Assembly: GCA_964016985.1 (NCBI GenBank)
Contig: OZ024828.1
Span: 24,925,543 to 24,989,542, forward strand
DNA: 64,000 bases
Direction of reading: 5' to 3'
Source: Anodontia alba
Lineage: Eukaryota; Mollusca; Bivalvia; Lucinida; Lucinidae
Made by a program: the position numbers and the translations under genes
The notes under the pieces: generated by a model
Told to the model about the DNA's origin: nothing
Databases searched by the model: none
What the model saw: the letters and a program-made list of their open reading frames with translations, nothing else
In this document: piece by piece, positions 43,467-52,431 of the stretch
Position numbering within the stretch: the stretch's first letter is position 1
How the letters are laid out: each line of letters opens with the position of its first letter

Positions 43467-43836
43467 AAGTCGAACTTCAATGGCTCAAATATCTTTTGGA
43501 TTATGGTAATCTGTTCGAGGTATTGGTAATTCGAGCCATGGAGGGTCAATTATTGCGCCACAGCAGGAAGAAAATGGCGATAATTTAGGGAAATCATTTC
43601 GATCTTCTACACATTAATGGTATATTGAGTGTACTCATTAGAATCGCCTCGATGATGCGATTCTAATGAGTATACACACCATACAATTTCATGATAAAAT
43701 AAGAAAATTTCCCCAAATATTTGGTTTCTTGAGCTATCGGGAGAACCTCGTAAGAACTCGAAAAAAAAACGGGTTTGAATTAACCATGGTAAACGAGTCA
43801 CCGGTGTTCGAGCCGGATTGTATTGAGGTTTGACTG
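43467..43836 (+). mobile_element. E element E5
   Basis: GTCGAACTTCAATGGCTC, core ATTAGAATCGCCTCGATGATG, AACCATGGTAAACGAGTCACC, GGTTTGACTG then TA. A duplicated motif (GGTAATCTGTTCGAGG / GGTAATTCGAGCC) lies near the left end. Confidence 0.75.
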
Positions 43837-43954
43837 TATTAAGATATTGTGGCTTCCTAAAACTTAAAGTAAATATGATAGTTTGTAACTGTTCTCTCAC
43901 ATTTAAAGTGACCAAACCATGTTTACCCTAAATATGCGTACAAATATACCTGAG

Positions 43955-44020
43955 CAAATACGGTAGACCTGATCTTTATCTACACTGTTTGCCAATCACC
44001 CAGCATTTTTAAACTTGTAA
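43955..44020 (-). mobile_element. B fragment B17
   Basis: TACGGTAGACCTGATC and ATCTACACTGTTTGCC with most of the stem missing, then CACCCAGCATTTTTAAAC from context 1 reversed. Confidence 0.5.
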
Positions 44021-44068
44021 GCAGGTAATTAAATGGATGTCTTTAAAATTAAGGTCAAGTAAAACTAT

Positions 44069-44227
44069 ACCCAGCAGGCACACAACGTTAAAACAACGTC
44101 GATTCAACGTTGATTCAACGTCAAGACGTTGATTGCGTTTAAACAAAGTCGATTCAACGTTGATTCAACGTGAAGACGTTGAATCAACGTTGGATCGACG
44201 TTGTTTCAATGTTGTGTACTCGCTGTG
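44069..44227. mobile_element. G foldback G3, expanded
   Basis: TA then CCCAGCAGGCACACAACG at the left, TCAATGTTGTGTACTCGCTG at the right. The GATTCAACGTTGATTCAACG unit is duplicated inside, so it is longer than G1 and G2. Confidence 0.7.
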
Positions 44228-44608
44228 ATAGGTTCTGGTGTCCTAATACTTAGAGTAAGTATAATACCAAACCGTCGCAAATGTTTGCACTGATTCCTAC
44301 GCAAAATAAACCGTTTTGCTTGACAGTACAGCAATTAATGAAAGAAAATGATATTATGGAGTCAGTCTGTCTGACTGATGGACGTTGAAATGAAAAACAA
44401 ATCTTGTTAGTGAACTGATGCAATGGCATAGCTTCGAGTTCTTCGGTTTATTCTTTTGTGTTGTTGTCACCAATCCAGGCTTTATTGAATGTTTAGTTTA
44501 TATTTACAGCCGTGAAAGTAGCAAATTAGATTGGCTTCTAAAAATAGACAATCTTGCGTTAGAATCCTTAATATAAAATATACCACCATTTCCTTACAAA
44601 TTTTATAG

Positions 44609-44634
44609 TTTTTTTTTTTTTTTTTTTTTTTTTT
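44609..44634. repeat. Poly(T) tract
   Basis: About 25 T. Confidence 0.93.
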
Positions 44635-44644
44635 ATTTCTTTTA

Positions 44645-44795
44645 AAAGTCTATTTTACTAGACCTAATAAGGCATGTTAAGGAGGATAATTGGTGGTAAT
44701 TCTGGAAAAACTATTATTATTTCTTACTAAAATATATGTTGTGGATCTCCATCAGAAGCGCCTCTCCGAGGCATTTCTAATGTGTACACACAACC

Positions 44796-44800
<5 letters not shown>
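44645..44800. mobile_element. Diverged A/E-type core hairpin
   Basis: ATATATGTTGTGGATCTCC, TCAGAAGCGCCTCTCCGAGG, TTCTAATGTGTACACACAACC. The stem resembles the A/E core but carries GAAGCGCC. Terminal repeats of A or E are not recognisable. Confidence 0.55.
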
Positions 44801-44829
<29 letters not shown>

Positions 44830-44911
44830 GAAAACTGGAAAACAAAATGTCCAGAATAATTATCAAATACGCTCCTCGACAAAAAACTACATTTTATCAC
44901 TTACTATTCCA

Positions 44912-44943
44912 GGGGGTGGGGGGGGGGGGGTGTGGGGGGGTGT
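44912..44943 (+). repeat. G-rich tract
   Basis: Runs of 5, about 13 and 7 G. Confidence 0.8.
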
Positions 44944-44953
44944 ACACGTACAA

Positions 44954-45296
44954 CAGTCCTCTTTATACCGACACTCGATACAACGACAACATTCGTTATA
45001 ACGACAATTTGTCTGTCAGGAAACCTTCGCTTAAGAGATAACAATTAATTACAAATTATGCAAGAATATTGTATTTAATAGTTTAAAGAAACATATGTTA
45101 TGGATATTTGTTAGAATCGCCTCATTGAGGCGATTCTAACAAATATCCAAAACATATGTTCTATGAGTAAATATGAATAAAACAAGATTTTTTTTTGCAT
45201 ATCATTGTGTCCATTAAGGATTCTTTACAACAGGAAATTCGTTATAATGGCAACATCTTTGGGAACAAATTCTGTCGTTGTAACGAGGGTTCGCTG
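44954..45296 (+). mobile_element. D element D4
   Basis: CAGTCCTCTTTATACCGAC, perfect core TTAGAATCGCCTCATTGAGG, GGCAACATCTTTGGGAAC, ACGAGGGTTCGCTG then TA. The left side reads AA, not TA. Confidence 0.78.
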
Positions 45297-45372
45297 TAAT
45301 TGGCATACTAAGTAAAGCCAACGTAGACGGGTGCAAAATGTGACATATTAGGTATAGATTACAGATTGTTCA

Positions 45373-45414
<42 letters not shown>
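45373..45414. repeat. (ATT)14 microsatellite
   Basis: Perfect trinucleotide run. Confidence 0.97.
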
Positions 45415-45777
45415 TTCTGTCAGTTGCATTTCTCAGTTTGATGTGTTGACAATTTCTTTATTTGCACGAGTAAGTTGGATTTTGAGACTTTTCGATAGAA
45501 CCGTTAACCCGCTAATCTCCTGGTTGAATTCAGAATAGATTTGTTGACGCAGAATTTTATTCGTGTTAATCTCGATAATCCTCTATAATCTTCTATGCAG
45601 TTGCTCTGAAAACAAAATGCGGTGGGATTTTAATGCTTTGAATACAAAGTCGGTTAATAATGTTTGCGATATTTAGTTCTTTCAATACTTATTTTGCAGC
45701 TGCGTGCGCACAAAGGTTCCTTGAGCGCAGAACCGTATACAGGGAATGGAAGGTTACGGCTCCTTTTCATTACGAAA

Positions 45778-46045
45778 ACATGTCTATATAATTTTGACCC
45801 CCTTAAACCCCACTTTTATATAGTAAAACTGGGGTTTACAGGGGTATACATTATGTTTCTTATTTCTGCTCAAAAGCATAGATTGTGGGTACTCGTTAGA
45901 ACCGCCTCGTTGAGGCGGTTCTAACGAGTACCCACAATTTATGTTTTGAGCAGAAATATAAAAAAATATCAGATTTTTTTGTGAAATCTTTCAGTGTTTA
46001 GTGGTGAAATTTTCAATATATTTGAATAGCCGTGTTTTCGTAATG
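45778..46045 (-). mobile_element. A element A18
   Basis: CATTACGAAAACATGTC to GCCGTGTTTTCGTAATG. Core tip CCGCCTCGTTGAGGCGG, arms matching. Confidence 0.85.
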
Positions 46046-46085
46046 GGGAAAACGAGTGGTTTGGGTTTGCAGCTTTCCCTGAATA

Positions 46086-46437
46086 CAGTGGACACCCCCG
46101 TTATCTCGACCTCGCTTAGCTCGAAAAACCGTTTATCTCGAAGTAAAAATCTGGTCCTTGTTTTAATATGGAAACTTAACAATAGGTAATAAAATATCGT
46201 GGAAAAGAGGAGGAATTGCTCCTAAGGAGCAATTTCTCCTCGTTCCCACAATATTTTCAATATATCTCTAATTTCAAGTGTCAAATTACATATTCATTTG
46301 GATAATATGGTTGTTCGCTTTATTGTTTTTTGTTGTTGTTATTTGTTTTCAATTCTGCAAATCTGATATATCGAGGCACGGATATCTCGAAATATTTCAG
46401 AGAGTCCCTTGGCTTTCGAGATAACGAGAGTCGACTG
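46086..46437 (+). mobile_element. F element F3, TA on both sides
   Basis: TA, CAGTGGACACCCCCGTTATC, core GAGGAGGAATTGCTCC / GGAGCAATTTCTCCTC, AATATCTCTAATTTCAAG, GATAACGAGAGTCGACTG, TA. Confidence 0.8.
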
Positions 46438-46519
46438 TATTTTTATGTCATAGTGAAGAAGTGTTATGTGTTAGAAAACCTTAAAGAGACGATCATGATG
46501 TTTTGATTTTAAAACATAT

Positions 46520-46605
46520 AAATGAAAATGCCACAGTCACGTAGTACAGCCTTCAGAAGACACCAAAAGAAGGAGAGACGAGGAACAAAAGAAGAGCTGT
46601 CAGCA
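46520..46605 (+). repeat. P low-copy repeat P4
   Basis: AAATGCCACAGTCACGTAGT, ACAGCCTTCAGAAGACACC, AAGGAGAGACGAGGAACAAA. Confidence 0.6.
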
Positions 46606-46663
46606 GACAGCATAGTTCACCTGGAACTGGGGAGATACTAGAGTGTCACGGTGCTCTTTAGAA

Positions 46664-46734
46664 CCATTCTGATCTGGGTCTGTATTGTTTGCTTAGGCCT
46701 ATCTGTCCCACTACTAGGATCATTACGGTAAGAG
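46664..46734 (+). mobile_element. B element right half B18
   Basis: TCTGATCTGGGTCTGTATTG, TTTGCTTAGGCCTATCTGTCC, ATCATTACGGTAAG. Only the right arm and right end remain. Confidence 0.55.
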
Positions 46735-46829
46735 GAAATTTTGTGGCTCTTTTTAGCTCTTAATAGGATTTCTTGTGCTATGGTTTGTTCATTTGTTGTC
46801 CTGAATTTTACATTATCAGGGATCAAATA

Positions 46830-47520
46830 TAAAATTTCTAAGTCTGTGACCTTAGCCTTGAGATCATACGGATGGGTGGGGTGATGAATAAAACTTTGGA
46901 CTTGTATCTATTATCATTCCAAATATGAACCAAATCTATCGTATGGTTTGGAAAATATGAGCTCTTAAAACACTTAAATATATTTTTTTTAAGTTCTTAA
47001 CTTTGACATTGAGGCCATGGTCATGGGCAGGGGTTATTGCTGAATAAAACTTTGGACCTGTATCTATCATCATACTGAATATGAACAAAATCTATTGTAT
47101 GGTTTGGAAAATATGAGCTCTTAAAAAAAACTTAAATATAAAATTTTTAAGTCTGTGACCTTGACCTTGAGGTCATAGGCATGGGCAGTGTTTTGCTGAA
47201 TAAAACTTTGGAACTGTATCTATCATCATTCCAAATATGAACAAAATCCATCATATAGTTTGGAAAATATGAGCTCTTAAAAATCTTTAAAATTAAAAAG
47301 AAACTCAGTCCATGACCTTGACCTTACATTGACCTTAAGATGATGGGCTGGGGTTTTGCTGAACAAAACTTTTGAACTATATCATCACACCAAATATGAA
47401 CCAAATCTATCAAATGGTCTGGAAAATATAAGCTCTTAAAAAACTTAAACGTAAATGTGGACGCCGATGCCGGGGAAGTGCAATAGCTTTTCCTGGACTT
47501 CGTCCATGCGAGCTAAAATG
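46830..47520 (+). repeat. About 155-bp tandem array
   Basis: Four to five diverged units with TTTAAGTCTGTGACCTTGACC, ATAAAACTTTGGACCTG, ATCTATCATCATTCCAAATATG and GGTTTGGAAAATATGAGCTC; offsets near 46836, 46989, 47146 and 47301. It closes with ACGCCGATGCCGGGG and GCGAGCTAAAA. The layout resembles the interior and 3' end of a non-autonomous transposon, but I could not find a convincing other end. Confidence 0.7.
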
Positions 47521-47937
47521 ACAAAATAAACGCCATATACGAAACAACTTAAGCTCAAAAAATGTGCCAGTTTAAAAGCCGCTTAATTGCTTGTTTATAC
47601 TTTCACCATATTTCCGTTCTGCCGGCTTTGCATTAATTCTGAGAAGAAACCAGATCTTTTGAGGCAAGGGCAATTGTTAAGAAAGCAAAAATAACCGGCT
47701 CAAGTTTGCTTTGTTTGTGCACGAACAGTAATGTTATTAGCAATTGTGCCCACGCATCCTGGTAAAGACTTGAGGGATAGTTTATTTATAAATTAGTCAA
47801 TATAGAAACATTCAACCCAAAGAACCTGAAAATATGACCCCTACTATGTAAATCCAAGCGCCAAGTAAAATTTGTAGAAGACGTTATTCTTTTTTGTCTT
47901 ATTATAGTTATTATGTTGTTTGTTTTTTATTATTTTA

Positions 47938-48055
47938 CAGGGAAAAATAAGTCTTAACGTTTCATGTGAATCGTCTGCCAAGCAGACGATTCACATGAAA
48001 TGTCAAGACTTGTGTTCTTTGAAAAGAAAATATATGTGTCGTCTTCTGCAGTTGT
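47938..48055. mobile_element. K foldback element K2
   Basis: CATGTGAATCGTCTGCC / GCAGACGATTCACATG inside AAGTCTTAACGTTT / TGTCAAGACTT, then GTCGTCTTCTGCAGTTGTG as in K1. Confidence 0.65.
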
Positions 48056-48056
48056 G

Positions 48057-48385
48057 ATTGATTGATTGATTGATTGTGTTGTGGTTTAACGACACGTCAA
48101 CCCTTGTGGGTCAACTTGAGTCGTTTCCCAGAGAAAGGGAGAAAAGAGATAGAAGAGATAGTAGAAGAGATGAAAGAGAGGGACAGGGAAGAAAGAGGAA
48201 CAGGAATGAAAGTGAAGAAATAGAAGAATAAAAACATTCCACCTCTACCCTTACTTGCTACAAGGACAGCAGGCCTTGCCCAACTGTAAGCCAATATCAG
48301 TTGGACGCCGCGGTGACGTAAGATACACGCCACTTTCGCACCACCCGACCACACCCACTGCTGCACTTGTGATCGACGCATTAAC
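48057..48385 (-). mobile_element. SINE-like element, class uncertain
   Basis: Read on the minus strand it ends GGGTTGACGTGTCGTTAAACC then (AATC)n. That 3' end resembles the type-1 SINE end (GGTTGACTGGGCCGTAAAACC). The far side (GGTGTGGTCGGGTGGTGCG) has no clear box B. It could be a SINE with a different head sharing a LINE-derived tail. Confidence 0.45.
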
Positions 48386-48664
48386 GATGGGGCATTTCAT
48401 TAACTGTAATGGGGTAAATTTAGTTTGAAAAAAAAAAAATGTTTCCTATGGAAACAAAGCATGCCTAAAAAAAATGCCAATAGCAGCATCTGATTTACTG
48501 CGTCCGTTCATAAATAGTAGTGTAATAAGAACTCTAACTTCTACCGCTGGCTACATTTTAGACGACATGTATCGGACACTGAAGTCCTCAAAATTGCTCT
48601 TGACTTTTCCATGACGGCATTACTCGTGCATATTTCTTTGTTCGTTTTGTCTTCGAGAAAGTGG

Positions 48665-48815
48665 CGTTTTATGTTACCACATAGCTCTAGGAAAGAGGGG
48701 GTATAAAAATAATATATTTTCTTATGAATACATATATTGTGAGTACTCATTAGAAGCGCCTCGGTGAGGCGCTTCTAATGAGTACCCACAATACATGTTT
48801 TTTGTTTTTTTTGTT
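48665..48815. mobile_element. A/E-type core hairpin with G:C variant
   Basis: Arms ATATTGTGAGTACTCATTAG and CTAATGAGTACCCACAATAC; tip AAGCGCCTCGGTGAGGCGCTT. Neither A nor E termini are evident, so this is the core in a further context or a decayed copy. Confidence 0.65.
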
Positions 48816-48887
48816 TTTTTTTTTGGAGTAATAAGAAAATTATGAGTACTTTTAAGATGAAAAAAAGTGCCTAATCGAGAGCTATGT

Positions 48888-49080
48888 TACAATTAAAGGA
48901 AAGAATGTACAAAGGGGAGGCAACTCTGAAAAAGGATTTATGATACAGTTTGTAATAGGAAATAATTTTTTGGGAGCAAATTCTTTCCTTTTAGAATAGG
49001 TTCTTTTCCGAACGGGGGTTAACAGGAAGTCACAGAAGTCGTGTCCATTGCAGAAAATGGCAGAAAATCTACAACTGGAA
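48888..49080. mobile_element. H element H10
   Basis: GGGGAGGCAACTCTGAAAAAGG, GGAAATAATTTTTTGGGAGC / GCAAATTCTTTCCTTTTAG, GTTAACAGGAAGTCACAG. The segment with AACAGGAAGTCACAGAAGTC and TGCAGAAAATGGCAG is repeated downstream. Confidence 0.65.
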
Positions 49081-49225
49081 TGAATGTACAAAGGGGGCGG
49101 GGGGTGGGGGGGAGGGGTGTGTGGCAAATCTGAAAAGGTTAGAATAGGAAGGGGAATAACAGGAAGTCACAGAAGTCATGTCCACTGCAGAAAAATGGCA
49201 GTAAATCTACAAGTGTATTAAGCGT
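49081..49225. mobile_element. H element H11, partial tandem copy
   Basis: GGGGGTGGGGGGGAGGGGTG, then TCTGAAAAGGTTAGAATAGG and AACAGGAAGTCACAGAAGTC. The central palindrome is deleted. Confidence 0.55.
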
Positions 49226-49416
49226 CCTTAAATCCTACATTGTTTATAGTGATACAAAATGTGGCTCTTTATTCCAGACTGTAAAATAGAAGTGTCAACG
49301 GCTGACAGAGCAATCTATGAAAATGTACTTTTTTCATTTGCTCCGAAAGAATACTTAGGTCGGCTTACGCAAATGCAATCTTATCAAAGTATTCGTTATC
49401 CGCGTGAAAAAGCTTT

Positions 49417-49444
49417 CATTTATTTATTTATTTATTATTATTTT

Positions 49445-49491
<47 letters not shown>

Positions 49492-49494
49492 TTT
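49417..49494. repeat. (TTTA)n microsatellite
   Basis: Imperfect tetranucleotide run of about 78 bp. Confidence 0.95.
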
Positions 49495-49568
49495 TGCTAT
49501 CCATCGAACGCCGTGCAAAAATGCCATAATCCCATTTATGTCTGCTTCCAATAAAAGGGACATTGACA

Positions 49569-49702
49569 ACACAGTCTAGACCCAGATCAGACGCCGCAGA
49601 ACGCGCGTCTGATCAAGGTCTAGACTGTTTGCAGGAATTTCTATAAAACATGGTAATAATAGAAACTAACAAGACACCTCTTCTATTAGAAATTAACCCG
49701 TC
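49569..49702 (-). mobile_element. B element B19 (context 2), reversed
   Basis: Core CAGTCTAGACCCAGATCAGACG / GTCTGATCAAGGTCTAGACTG, then GGAATTTCTATAAAACATGG and GAAATTAACCCGTCC, the reverse of the 26690 flank. The TCTAGAC change is present in both arms. Confidence 0.72.
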
Positions 49703-50280
49703 CAAAAACGTCAGGTAGAAGAGATCAACGATGCCTACTGTTTCGAATCTCCACTGGGCGCCCATATCACAGCCCGCCGCTCAGTCATGCGCTCTTCGGT
49801 GCCTATTAACTTGAACCAGTTTGATCTACTTTCAAATAAAACCACTTTGTTTGACTATCAAAATTAACAAAAGGCCAATGACAGGCACTGCGTCGTAAGA
49901 TGTCGATTCACTTGTTTGATAGGATCGCGTTATGTCTCTTAAAGGTCGTAGTATGTCTCAAGTCAACGCGCCATTTGCTTACAAATTATCTACGACTCTC
50001 AGACCGCAGCTCAAATTAGCTATTAATAAAACACAAATAAAAACATCATCCGTTTTCCGACTTATTCCCTGATGTGTCAGACTCTTTCAATCATTTCTTG
50101 TTATTATTGTATAAAGTGGTGGAGTGTTTGCGGCTAACACTTTATTCGCTGATATACGTATAAATGTCTTACCCGTCTGAGTTAGGTATCATTCTGGGGA
50201 CATCAATCTGACATGCCGCTCGCATGAGTTATGCCTTAAGTAATTTTTTATCCATGCTGCTGCCTGCTGTTGAGCAGCCT
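49703..50280. other. Intergenic stretch, no feature seen
   Basis: Nothing recognised. Confidence 0.4.
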
Positions 50281-50390
50281 ACCCAGCGGGCACATGACGT
50301 TTATACAACGTCGGCTCAATGTCGATGCAACGTCATGACGTTGCATCGACGTTGAGGCGACGCTGTATTAACGTCATGTGCCTGCTGGGT
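50281..50390. mobile_element. G foldback G2, TA on both sides
   Basis: CCCAGCGGGCACATGACG to CGTCATGTGCCTGCTGGG, inner arms TTTATACAACGTCGGC / GCGACGCTGTATTAACG, tip CGTCATGACGTTG. TA flanks CCCAG and CTGGG. Confidence 0.8.
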
Positions 50391-50689
50391 ATACTTTATC
50401 CTAGACCTAGTACATGTGAATACATTCAATATACGAAGCAAATTGACAGTTAGTTTGGTACAACTTTGGTAAATTGTCAAATGATTTACCAACGGCCGTT
50501 TTGGTACGCAATAAATGGATATAATAAACTCTAAATGTTTGCTTTTGGAAACAAAGATCACACAAAAGAACGAAAATCGGGGACCCGGTTGCACCTCTAC
50601 ACGTCATCATAATATATCAACAGAAAAACAAAACAAAAAAACACACAAATGAAATGCGTGCCTCACAAATTTAACATGCAACATTTAAT

Positions 50690-51160
50690 ATTCGAATGTT
50701 TAGCCACACGACATTTGACATTCGAATGTCAGAACACACGCGACATTCGAAATTCAATATTCGAATGTCAACACCCACGGCATTCGACATTCGGATGTTC
50801 AGCCACACAACATTCGATATTCAAATATTAAGTCACATGACATTTGACATCCGAATATTGAGCCACACGAATTTTGACAACGACATTGGAATGTTGAGCC
50901 ATACACCACATTTGACATTCGAATGTCAAGACACACGCAACATTTGTCATTCGAATGTTGAGCCACATGAAATTTGACATTTGAATGTCGAGACACACGA
51001 CATTCGACATTCAAATGTTGAACCACTGGAAATCAGACATTTGAATGTCGAGACACATGATATTCGCCATTCGACATTTTAATGTTGAGCCACACGACTT
51101 TCGACATTTGACTGTTGAGCCAAGAGACATTCGACATCTGAATGTTGAGCCACAAAAAAC

Positions 51161-51191
<31 letters not shown>

Positions 51192-51321
51192 TTTTAGAAT
51201 ATCAAGACGAATGTTGTATGTCTCAACATTCGAATGTCGATTGTCTAATGTCATGTGTCGCAACAGTCGAATGTCGTGTGTCTTAACATTCGAATGTCGA
51301 ATATCGTGTGTCTCGACATCT
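50690..51321. repeat. 30-bp minisatellite with orientation switch
   Basis: About 14 diverged units like AGCCACACGACATTTGACAT plus TCGAATGTTG. A poly(A) at 51155-51187 is followed by units in the opposite orientation (TGTCTCAACATTCGAATGTCG). Frames on both strands here are by-products. Confidence 0.8.
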
Positions 51322-51557
51322 GGGCCCAGTTGTTCAAAGTGTCGTTAGCTTAACGAGCTTGTTAAGGGTCATTTCGTTAACTGTTTTAGCAGATTCAATA
51401 TACAGTATTCTGAATTTTTTTGCTGAAAAAATGTGAGTAGCTGCAAAAGCTACGCACATTTTTTCAGAAAAGAATTTCAGCATATTTGCGTATCACTCGA
51501 TGTAAATTTTAACGAATTGTTAAGTAACGATTTCGTTAGCTTTGAACAACTGGGCCC
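51322..51557. mobile_element. Q element Q1 inserted in the minisatellite
   Basis: GGGCCCAGTTGTTCAAAG and CTTTGAACAACTGGGCCC are exact inverted ends, with GTCGTTAGCTTAACGAG / TAACGATTTCGTTAG inside. A central hairpin at 51422-51469 is CTGAAAAAATGTGAGTAGC. Minisatellite text resumes at once (TGAATGTCAGATGTTCAG). Confidence 0.8.
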
Positions 51558-51645
51558 TGAATGTCAGATGTTCAGTCAACTTCACGCAGCTACACGTAGT
51601 AATTCATATGTCAGGGATACGTTCTTAGTATATCGGTGTGTATAG

Positions 51646-52281
51646 AATTGAAGAAAATAAGTATGTACAGAACTGAAGAAAATAAGTATGTACAGAATTG
51701 AAGGAAATAAGTATGTACAGAATTGAAGAAAATAAGTATGTACAGAATTGAAGAAAATAAGTATGTACAGAATTGAAGAAAATAAGTATGTACAGAATTG
51801 AAGGAAATAAGTATGTACAGAATTGAAGAAAATAAGTATGTACAAAAATAAGTATGTACAGAATTGAAGAAAATAATTATGTACAGAATTGAAGAAAATA
51901 AGTATGTTCAGAATTGAAGGAAATAAGTATGTAAAGAATTGAAGAAAATAAGTATGTACGAAAATAAGTATGTACAGAATTGAAGAAAATAAGTATGTAC
52001 AGAATTGAAGAAAATAAGTATGTACAGAATTGAAGAAAATAAGTATGTACAGAATTGAAGGAAATAAGTATGTACAGAATTGAAGAAAATAAGTATGTAC
52101 GAAAATAAGTATGTACAGAATTGAAGGAAATAAGTATGTACAGAATTGAAGAAAATAAGTATGTACAGAATTGAAGGAAATAAGTATGTACAGAACTGAA
52201 GGAAATAAGTATGTACAGAATTGAAGGAAATAAGTATGTACAGAATTGAAGAAAATAAGTATGTACAGAATTGAAGGAAAT
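51646..52281 (+). repeat. 25-bp minisatellite
   Basis: About 25 units of GTATGTACAGAATTGAAGAA plus AATAA. Variation is mostly GAAG/AAGG at one site. Shortened 16-bp units (GTATGTACGAAAATAA) recur three times. The long minus-strand frames (51582-51845, 51877-52320) are caused by the repeat. Confidence 0.95.
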
Positions 52282-52431
52282 ATTATTTAACTTCCAGATC
52301 ATAGGGATATAGGACCGCATACAAGCTGCCCGGTATCAACAGAAATACCGAGCAATAAGCAAGGTCTGATTTATCTAAGGTTTTGTTCACAGATCATTTG
52401 TTTTTCCAAGTAAAATCATCACCTGCTTATA

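Noticed and set aside
46597..46640. AAGAGCTGTCAGCAGACAGC as the 5' end of the 155-bp array element
   Set aside because: It forms a short hairpin like the CAAGAG end of the Helitron-like element, but it also aligns with the continuing P repeat (43383), so I could not assign it.
50690..52281. Regular 25-30 bp repeats resembling a CRISPR array
   Set aside because: Units are contiguous or degenerate with no unique spacers, no leader and no cas genes, in DNA with SINEs and mariner. They are minisatellites.
51582..52320. Long minus-strand frames of repeated YLFSSILYILIFF-type peptide
   Set aside because: The frames stay open only because the 25-bp unit lacks stops in that register. Composition and repetition follow the minisatellite.
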